A stretch of DNA of 64,000 nt from Alnus glutinosa (lineage: Eukaryota; Streptophyta; Magnoliopsida; Fagales; Betulaceae), in the NCBI RefSeq assembly GCF_958979055.1, contig NC_084891.1, positions 24,203,501-24,267,500 on the forward strand, given 5' to 3'. The notes beneath the pieces are model-generated. The model did not search any database and had not been told where the DNA came from. It saw only the letters and a list, made by a program, of their open reading frames with translations. Below are positions 56,117 through 64,000 of this stretch, in pieces (within the stretch, counting starts at the first letter, position 1; each line of letters opens with the position of its first letter). The position numbers and the translations under genes are program-made.

Positions 56117-59100
56117 ATGGAAGTGGAGGTGTTGGAATCGAAATCGACGGCGATCGGGACTATCCGAAGGGAGAATTCGGAGAAGGATCGGGTGCGCGTG
56201 AAGAAGAAGACCTTGCAGACCGTGCTCGAGCAGTGCCAGAGAGCTCTCGAATTGCTCAACACCACGGGCGGTGGCGACGATGACGAAGACGACGATAGCG
56301 ATGACGCCGGCAGTCCGACCGTTGATGACGAGCAACGTGGCGAGAGCTCGGGGTCTCTGCGAGGTGACCGAGAGGCCGATGAGGTATGGAACTTTGTTTT
56401 TGGGTGGGATTTGATGGTTTTCTAGGGTTCGAGGTGTTGTACGGACAATCGGTTATTGTAGTTTAGGTCTCCTTTTTGTTTGATGAATGAGAGTTGGGAA
56501 ATTTTGAAGTATGTGATTTATATATTTGTTGTGGCCAATCGGATTTGATTTGGTGTGGATTCTGGTTCTCTATAAAGTTGTTTTTTTTTTTTTTTTTTTG
56601 GCCCTGATAAACGTAAGCAAAAGCTTGTGGGAATTAAACTTTGAATTTTATGTGTTTGTTTTTGGGTTTGATCGGCGATTAGGCCTTGAATCAGGACCGA
56701 TTTATTTTGCAGGCCATAAGCGTCTCTAGATATGCTCTTGCTCATATTGGGTGCCTGTATTGCAAACCAATATCTGATTTTTCTACAATTGGTAGATATT
56801 CTCGAGGAATCCATTCTTTGGACATCAATTTTCTAGCCGAGCTTCTTCTTCCTCTTCCCCCCATCTCCTTTCCCTCTCTCTCTGCGCCATGTATGCGTGG
56901 GTGGATCTAGTGGCTTAACACTAGGAATGCTTTACAAAGAATGCTTGGGAATTGGGATGGGACTTCGCGAATACCGACTTATAATTTGGACTATATGCTA
57001 AGCCGATTTTAAGTTTAAGCCAAGGTTAAGCAGGGTTGATGTTGTTCTAAGGAGAATGACTGTGCTTGTTCTGCTGTTTTTTCATTGATTAAGAGGTTAT
57101 ATAGGTTGAGACCGGATTGCCCTCAGCTTGTTTTCCTGTTGGAGAGTGGAAGTCTTGAGTTTGGATGTTGGGTTTAAAAGCCTTCTTGTTGAAATAGGAA
57201 AATGGGATTTTCTTTACTTTAGTATGACATTGATTTAAGTAGACATATTTTTGGCAACGTGGTACTATGTACCGTCTATTGTGTCCTCTGCATCAACTGT
57301 TTATATAACTTAATAAATTGGTGAATTAGACAAGCATCTGGTGAGTTTTGAGCTCAGACCTCACTCTTCACATTGATCTTTAAGAGGAATAAGTGCCATT
57401 TGGGCGACGTCATGGCCTCAGCAGTTTATATACTTAAAGATCAGTATATGTATTTTTGCCTTCAACTCACTTCCTCCCTCGTGCCTTTTGTAGTTCCTAT
57501 AGAGAGAAATGAATGATAGAAGTTTTGAGGACTTTGAGACTTTCAAGGAGATAAATCTTTATTTTTCAACACCTTGTATGTCTGGACAGTTGCTTTAGTT
57601 TCTTCGTTAATGATTAGTTATCATGATTTTCTTATTCTTTTTGCTCCTACTTGTTAGGTGGCTTCTCTTGTATACTCCACATGTACTTGGGGTGCCTTAC
57701 GCTTTTAATGAAATCTCGACATAAATGTCGAGATTTATGTCCAGAACCTTTTAATGCCCAGAACCTTGTGTGATCTGTTTGGAAATCGTTTTACTTGAAA
57801 GTTAAATAAATGTGTCAGTTTATAGCGGACATAATGAAAATTTTATTTCTTTTCTTTTTTTGAACAACATTTATCTATTGTAATAGAAGTAAGCTGCTCT
57901 TGTCATCCCCTGATCTTGTCGTCTGGTTCAATGAAGCTATTATATTCTTAATCATGAACGTGTTATACAATTTTGCGACTCAGTAAGAGGATAATATATT
58001 CTTACTTCCATATTGTAACTCCATATCCTCTACATCTTAGTGCAGCTGTGCGATCTTCTCAAGTCAAGGCTTGAATGCCCTGACTTCCTTGAAAAGCTAG
58101 AGTGCGCACAGGCATCAGTTCCACAAAATATGGCTGGTATGCTTACTGATAGCGCCCTTTTTCTGCCTTGTTGTCAAATACACACGACATATTTCTTCTT
58201 CATTTTACTTATCAAAAAAAATATTTCTTCTTCATTTTGAAGTTCAGGCATTAGCAACTTTTTACTTAGATTAAGATAGCCATATTTTTCTCTTGATGGC
58301 TTGGATGCTAAAAAGCTCTTGTTCTGTAGCAGAAGAAGGTAGTTCTTGGGATATGGTTAGTGAGAATGATTTATGGGAAGATGAAGAACTTGATTTGGAA
58401 CAGGAGGATTACGTTCTTGTTAGGCAAGAAGATATAGTAGAGGGTATTGCCTGCTTCATGGCTGCATATTTGTTGTCCCTAAAACAGACTAAGGTATGCT
58501 ACATTTCCGCTCTCTTTGAATGGAAAGAAGCAAGTTGTTGCATTTACTCGTTGTGCAAAATGGAAAGAGGCATAATTAAATCAAGGTTAATATGCATGTT
58601 AGTGTGTGATTTTTTTAATGAATTTAATTTCTCGGATGTATAGGTTTTTTAGAAATACTCACAATTGGTGTCTTGTTGGATTGCAATGATGGTTTGTTGA
58701 CTGCAGATATTTATTTAGTAAGCAATGTTGGAACACAGTCATTAAGGTCATCACACTGCATTTTAGGGTCTCCGCAGTGCACTTTTAGAGAATATCATGT
58801 CAATTATGCCTTTAGCTTTGAATACAAATTGAGATTCATTAGAATTTCTTTGTTGTGTATGTGGTCACCTTAACATGTTCTTACTTCCTACTGGGTTTTA
58901 CTATTTTACTGCCGAGACCATTTAAATTGACAAACTGGGTAGGGAAAAACTTCTACTTGACCTGCAAAATATTATTGATTTGCACTTGGAATCTTAAAAT
59001 CTTTTCAATTTAAGACCCATAAATATTTAAATGTCACTAAGCAAAAGTCATATCAGAGAATGAGCCTTAAGGATCTGTTGTGGGTTTCATGTTAAATATT

Positions 59101-60142
59101 TGCAATCCCTTCTGAGTAGTATATTAGAGTTGCTATGCCTATATGAAGATGCAACTGTGGTACAAGTCATGCTATTGTATTTCCTATTGTGCCGCATGAA
59201 AGGAATGGAGATCATGCAATTATATATCTGACTTCTTAAAGATCAATATGTGTCACAATGGTGCTTTCTGTGCATTTACTGGTGAACCCAGGCTAATGCT
59301 TTTGACAAGTTTTTGTCTGGTCTTGGCTGTGTCACAATTTGAATAAAATGGTCTATGCATGTAAACGATGGGGTTATAAAAGGAGGCTACAAAGAAAAAA
59401 GATGATGTTATACTGTATTTGAAGAATCTAATGTTTTTTAAATAATTGACGTTTATTTTGCAGGATTTGACCCCTAACCAACTCCAGGATGGTAGGTTTG
59501 CTTGCCTTCCTTCTTGATCTGTGCCTTTATCTTTCATCCAATATCCAATGAGAAATTGAATGAAAAAATTTCTTTAGTTATCCTTCATTTGTTCATTCCA
59601 AATACAATTTGTGCGCTACTTTTAACAGTTTTTGTTGTTGGAGCTGTGGAAATGGAGTTCTGACATTCTCTGAATTCTCTTTTAGCACTCAGCAAGACAT
59701 TCTCTGTGAAAAAGAGAAAGGGAAAGCTTCGGAAGGCTTGGGATGGAAGCAAAGTTCTTTACAATGTGGCATCTTGGGGTGCAACTGCTATAGGGTAGGT
59801 TTAGTGAAATCCCACCTAATCCAATGATTTATTTACAGCCTGCCTCCATTATGTGGTGTCTCTTGGTTAGAGTGTGGGCTCCTAGTGTGAAGCGTACTCT
59901 ATTGTCTGATGGGTTCCTTACCAAGTTCCAACAATCTTACTTTGCTTTTCTGCATATTCGTTTGATTTATCAATCAGTGCTACTATATATTTTTATATTC
60001 TCTTTTATAGAATTTCCTATCTGCCGATCTTCATCTTTTTCTTTTTCCTTTCTCCAACAGGATATACCAAAACCCTGTAATTCTAAGGGTTGCAACGAAA
60101 GCCTTCTGGACTTCATGTCATGTAATATCAAAGCTTCTATGA
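56117..60142 (+). CDS. conserved plant protein of unknown function, six exons (246 aa)
   Basis: Exons joined in phase: 56117-56383, 58046-58136, 58330-58493, 59464-59491, 59686-59794 and 60061-60142 (TGA). I start at the ATG giving MEVEVLESKSTAIGTIRRE because the preceding frame lacks an ATG. Residues 20-50 form a basic then leucine-rich helix (KKKTLQTVLEQCQRALELL). An acidic low-complexity run of D and E follows (54-63). Residues 120-170 hold SSWDMVSENDLWEDEE and DYVLVRQEDIVEGIACFMAAYLLSLK, with a hydrophobic helix. The C-terminal half has KKRKGKLRKAWDGSKVLYNV and a final GIYQNPVILRVATKAFWTSC helix that could be membrane-associated. I recognise it as a widely conserved plant protein but cannot name a function. 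Intron 1 contains a truncated LINE, intron 2 a 14 bp LINE insertion. Confidence 0.8.
57575..57736 (+). mobile_element. 5'-truncated LINE 3' end with a palindromic terminus, intron 1
   Basis: TGGACAGTTGCTTTAGTTTC through the CTTCTCTTGTATACTCCACA block matches the 3' end of the complete LINE. In place of CTTACTTATC-A(n) it ends in a perfect hairpin, arms AAATCTCGACAT and ATGTCGAGATTT around AA (57711-57736). Confidence 0.7.
58189..58238 (+). mobile_element. 14 bp LINE insertion with 18 bp target duplication, intron 2
   Basis: ATATTTCTTCTTCATTTT occurs at 58189-58206 and again, without mismatch, at 58221-58238. Between the copies is only ACTTATCAAAAAAA, which is exactly the last 7 nt plus tail of the LINE family found elsewhere in this window. 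Confidence 0.75.
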
Positions 60143-62468
60143 TTTGCCTGTGCTGTATGGAGAAAAGGTTCTGGTGTTGGGATTCTCGGTTGTATTTGCG
60201 GGGGTGCTCGCGTGGTGTTCCACAAGTTGTATGACATTAATGGGACGTGTTTCATAACCACTGATTGATTAATTTCTCGCCATAATTTTTAATCTTGTAA
60301 ATATTTCTCTCCTTTGTAGCATTTTCAGGGTGCAATTCAAATTCATTTGGAAAAATCTCGTGGCAATGGCTGTAATCTTTATTCTAGCAACTTTGGTTTG
60401 ACTAGGCTGTCTTGTTATCGCATTGAGTCCAATTTAGTGTGCAGTTGTTAGACTTTAACATCAGGTTGTGGACAATGTATCTCATTCAGACGTTTCCTTA
60501 CGCCATGAGAAAGCTTTCTGCCAGACTGTCGGCCATCATGGGACCGTCCTGGTAGTGCGATCATAACAACGATGGACCTTTGCAAACATGTGGACAAAAC
60601 ATGTGGACTCTATGACTATGAGCAACTTGCACCTATTGTGAGGTGGCTCCAGTGCCTATTTCCTGGTCTTCTGCCGCTTTGGAGGCAGTGATGCTGTTGG
60701 AATCAATGTTAAACTGGTCGTTGGTCTATACAAGTATTGTTTTGACCTGGATTATTTGTCGATCAGATTCATTAATTTCATTGAAGTGAAATATCAGCAT
60801 TAAATTGGATATTGGATATTGAATATTGAATATACTGATCTTATGTGTAAAGAGAGATGTTCTCGAACTTACTGGATCAACTCCTGATGTCCGATCTTAG
60901 CAATCCTTCATTATACAACTAATTAAGTTAAAAACTGATGTGCGAATGAGGTACCAAAAAAAAGATAAAAACTTTCAGGTGGCTTTTGGACTTTGTGTCA
61001 TTTGAAGCTGTTGATATAGGCTCGCATGCCGTTCACCATAGGAAGGATTTCCAAGAGAAGAGGTTAAAGGGGTTCATTAGGACTGGTTCCGGCAAGACGA
61101 TTCCAATTCTCAAGTCAGTTGGTGAGGATGGAGATGAAATTTTAGCAAAGTCAATTAGGCGTACTTGAGTGAGTGTCCTCTCTTTTATATAGGCCACTGT
61201 CACTGTTTATTCATGCCAATAATTTGTTATTGGCTTGAATATTCCTTCCCTAAATTTGTTGAATTTACGTAAGAGACACATGGTCTAGCTGAGCTAGCGA
61301 AAAGAAGAATCAACTCTACGGCATTACATCTTGGCAAGAGTGCGCTCAGATCCTTGCTGGTTGTTTGGGCAATGGGGCGTCGAGCCTTTCAGTGAGTGAT
61401 CATTAAAAGTCTGTCGGTAGTTAGACCCTCCAGTAGTCTCCCAATTCCCTTGAACGATTGGACTAACAGTCATTTATGAAAATTTTGTCTACATGCTCGT
61501 TAGTAACCGTGCCGTCTAGAAACAGTTGCAGGGAAAATTTGTTTATTTTATCTTGTTTTTCACTTCCTTTATTTTTTTTTTTCTATTTACAGATCGTTTC
61601 TTTGAAAGTCCATTTATATTCTGATATTTATTCCTTGTCCTACTTGTTTAGATAAAAGACTCAACATGATTTCCTCCCGTGCGCAGAGGTGCAAGATGGA
61701 AGCTTTGCCCTAAAGGGAGGGTCCAAATAATCTTCTTTAAGGGGATCACGTTTCTTCAATTCGGAGATGCCTTATAGAATGGGTGGTTTAATTTATTCAA
61801 ATGTATAGTAGGTGTTTCGTTTGTTTTGGACGACAAGCGGTTGAGTGCCTTCAGCTGTCTCATAACCACCATGTACATCTACTACATGTGCATTGTCGTG
61901 TCGTATGCGCAAGTTTATTCTTTTACTTACAAAATATTGGAAGTTGCTCGGGAAAAAACTTAACCCAGAATTGAAACAATCTCATTTCAATTGTTTACTG
62001 CCACGTACTTTCTTTTTTCGTTTATTTATTTATTTATTTTATTTTTTATAATTGTCATAATCTCCTATGGAAAGATGAGCTCAAATAAAACATGGTTAAA
62101 CAAAATTGATAAAGGTAAAGCCACTGAAGAATTATGGAGAGATTACATAAAAGAAAGTGAGGATAAGATATGGATAAATTAAGTAGAAAAACAAAAACAA
62201 AAACAAAAAGGGAACCCTCTGAAGAGAGCAGACTCATGGTTCTGGAGCAGCCGAGTTGCTTGCTTCCTATACAAAAAAAATAGCAGCCCCAGCAGTTATG
62301 GAAACTACGTATGCTTCTTGATGACCAAAATGACCCATCATCTATGTTTCAGCTGGCCAATGAGATCATATCATCATCTTGTATGTATCTTCAATGTTAT
62401 TCGAGCCCCTGTTTTTGCTAAGATATATGCCTCCCCTCTCCCCCTCCCTCCTATGTACAAAAATGGGC
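60143..62468. other. 3' flank and spacer, no confirmed gene
   Basis: The start is 3' UTR of the upstream gene. 60960-61168 holds a 60-codon open frame (including LKGFIRTGSGKTIPILKSVG) preceded by an acceptor-like ACTTTCAG. I cannot assign it, and it may be a gene or transposon fragment. The rest has no coding character. A TTTA run lies at 62025-62045. Confidence 0.35.
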
Positions 62469-64000
62469 TTAGTAGTAGTACGTGTTGTCCTTGTGATTGG
62501 GAGCAGCATCCTTACAGAGAATTGAACGGACTTCCATCACAGATCTAGGCGGCTCCAGGTCCTTCTCTTGAACTGTATTTCCAAGCAGCTGCTGCATCTG
62601 TGAGGCAAAGGTATCATCCAGAATCTGCAAAGTATGCAAAACGCCAGATATCAGAAGGGGCAAGTACAGAAAGAACATAAAATGAAACGGGAAAAATGTG
62701 TGAGAGAGAAAGAGAGAGGAAGAAAAACTTGCCAAATTCACAAAATGACCGAAATCGTTTACTGGATCACTTTTTTTTTTTTTTTGGAACAGACAGCTAA
62801 AATAATATATAATCTGATCAACTTTTAAATTTAGCTGTAATTGGAAGGAACCAACTATATCATTGGTTTGGGCATAGCTTATATATATAGGGCATAGCGC
62901 TATGGTGCCCATATTCATGGGAACTGCAATCTGTTCTAACTGATATTCGTATCTAGATTACAACTAAATAACTGGTAAAGCTTTAACGCTACTACTCATC
63001 AAAAAGGAAAAAGAAGTTGTACTTACAGTTACTGCAATTCGTGAACCTTTATACCATGACCTATTCTCTTTCCTGTTCTCCAAGAAACTTAGAACATCCT
63101 GCGACAGAAGAAATATAAATAATTGTGAAAAACATTGACCTTGAGTCTGAATCTGGAATCCGACATTAATAAGACAGATGCAATTAGCTTACCTGCCCCA
63201 GCCGGTCCCAGTAACCTCGACAGATTGCAATGAAAACATGAGTCTCAAAGACCGTATGAACGTGACTTATTGTATTTGTCAGCTGCTCTTTCAGTGGTTG
63301 CATTTTACCCCGTACATCAGATTCCACCACAGTTTCCTTTGAATCTTGAAGAATCTTTTTCAATTTTGTAGCATTCTGCAATTTTGTCTGGAACAACAAA
63401 AAGAAAGGAAGCAAATCAAGGACAAAACAGTAATCCGGGCCTAATTTAGATTTTCAGACACGAAAAATTACTCTGAACAAAAGGGGAAAACATGGCTGCT
63501 GCACACATATGCAGAAGAGCAGTTATTAAAGTCTATATATTTATTTGGACTATAATCGTAGGAATGCCCGAGTGTCTGGGGTCACTTCTAACTCCAACAT
63601 GAACATTACACATTGACTATACAACCCATGATGCCGTTAGTCATGTATCATCTTGCTGGCGTTGTTATGGTAGATAAGCTGCAGGAGGATCCAGAGTCTC
63701 CAAGTTTGAGGATACACTTAGCATTACTACTCTATCTGCAACCGTACTTTAACAGAAAATCATCTTTGCACGTTGCCAAAGATCTTTCATTTATCATTAT
63801 GAAAAAAAAAAAAAAAAACTTCTTCCATTTAGGTTATAGTTTCATTTACTGTTCCAAAATATTTATCGTATCTCGATTCATAATCAGTTATTGAATCATA
63901 TAAAATCCAAGCAAATAATGTGTGATTTGAGGATGATACCCACATTCTCTGCAAGTTTCTCCACAACTGCTTGCAGATAATTTCTGAACTTGGCTCTCAA
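62469..64000 (-). CDS. DUF810/MUN-domain protein (PATROL1-like), C-terminal four exons, partial
   Basis: Exons in phase, with the gene continuing beyond the window: 64000-63944 (19 codons visible, LRAKFRNYLQAVVEKLAEN), 63387-63193, 63098-63027 and 62624-62469 (TAA). The visible 159 residues include HVHTVFETHVFIAICRGYWD, FLENRKENRSWYKGSRIAV, ILDDTFASQMQQLLGN and EKDLEPPRSVMEVRSILCKD, ending TYYY. These are hallmarks of the plant DUF810 family, related to the Munc13 MUN domain. PATROL1, a member, promotes tethering of vesicles carrying the plasma-membrane H+-ATPase in guard cells. The text is closer to the paralogues ending in YYY than to PATROL1 itself. Confidence 0.9.

Noticed and set aside
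1..64000. CRISPR arrays, operons, Shine-Dalgarno sites, phage or plasmid origins
   Set aside because: The window is plant nuclear DNA. The direct repeats seen are microsatellites, LTRs or target duplications.

Overview
The window is nuclear DNA from a flowering plant. It is probably a eudicot and perhaps a woody rosid, though that last point is only inference. The evidence is AT-rich spacers, GT-AG introns, plant-specific gene families (plant Vti1 v-SNARE, PH-RhoGAP of the REN1/PHGAP type, DUF810/MUN protein, DIC-type mitochondrial carrier) and a dense load of plant retrotransposons and MITEs. I built six protein-coding genes by joining exons at GT/AG sites with matching reading phase.

Layout. 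1.0-2.8 kb (minus): an intronless DUF7870-family membrane protein whose leader carries small upstream ORFs, one of them a strong candidate conserved-peptide uORF. 2.8-7.5 kb: AT-rich spacer with MITEs, a CACTA-like remnant and a tRNA-derived SINE. 7.5-13.6 kb (minus): a five-exon VTI12/13-like Qb-SNARE. Its 4.2 kb first coding intron holds two PIF/Harbinger-type elements. One has captured exons of an LL-diaminopimelate aminotransferase gene. The other contains a 5'-truncated LINE and abuts a third MITE. 13.6-23.2 kb: probable leader exons for a minus-strand gene, split by a complete L1-type LINE with two intact ORFs. 23.4-24.8 kb: fold-back MITEs and a GC-rich hAT-like remnant. 25.7-26.9 kb (plus): an intronless, GC-rich mitochondrial dicarboxylate carrier.

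27.5-51.3 kb (minus): one 23-exon gene for an 850-residue PH/RhoGAP/coiled-coil protein that should switch off ROP GTPases at membranes. Its introns hold two copies of a TRIM retrotransposon, a 258 bp SMART-like LTR element, MITEs and a decayed LINE. 52-56 kb: AT-rich spacer with a poly(A)-tailed retroposon and an antisense LINE RNase H remnant. 56.1-60.1 kb (plus): a six-exon conserved plant protein of unknown function. 62.5-64 kb (minus): the last four exons of a DUF810/MUN-domain (PATROL1-like) gene that runs off the window.

Three of the genes (VTI SNARE, PH-RhoGAP, MUN protein) belong to families acting in vesicle traffic and ROP signalling. This is plant synteny, not an operon, so no functional linkage should be assumed. 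The most notable signals are in the accessory DNA. They are the gene-capturing PIF-type element, a single active-looking LINE family seen at every stage from full length down to a 14 bp insertion with an 18 bp target duplication, and the miniature LTR elements with readable PBS and PPT.
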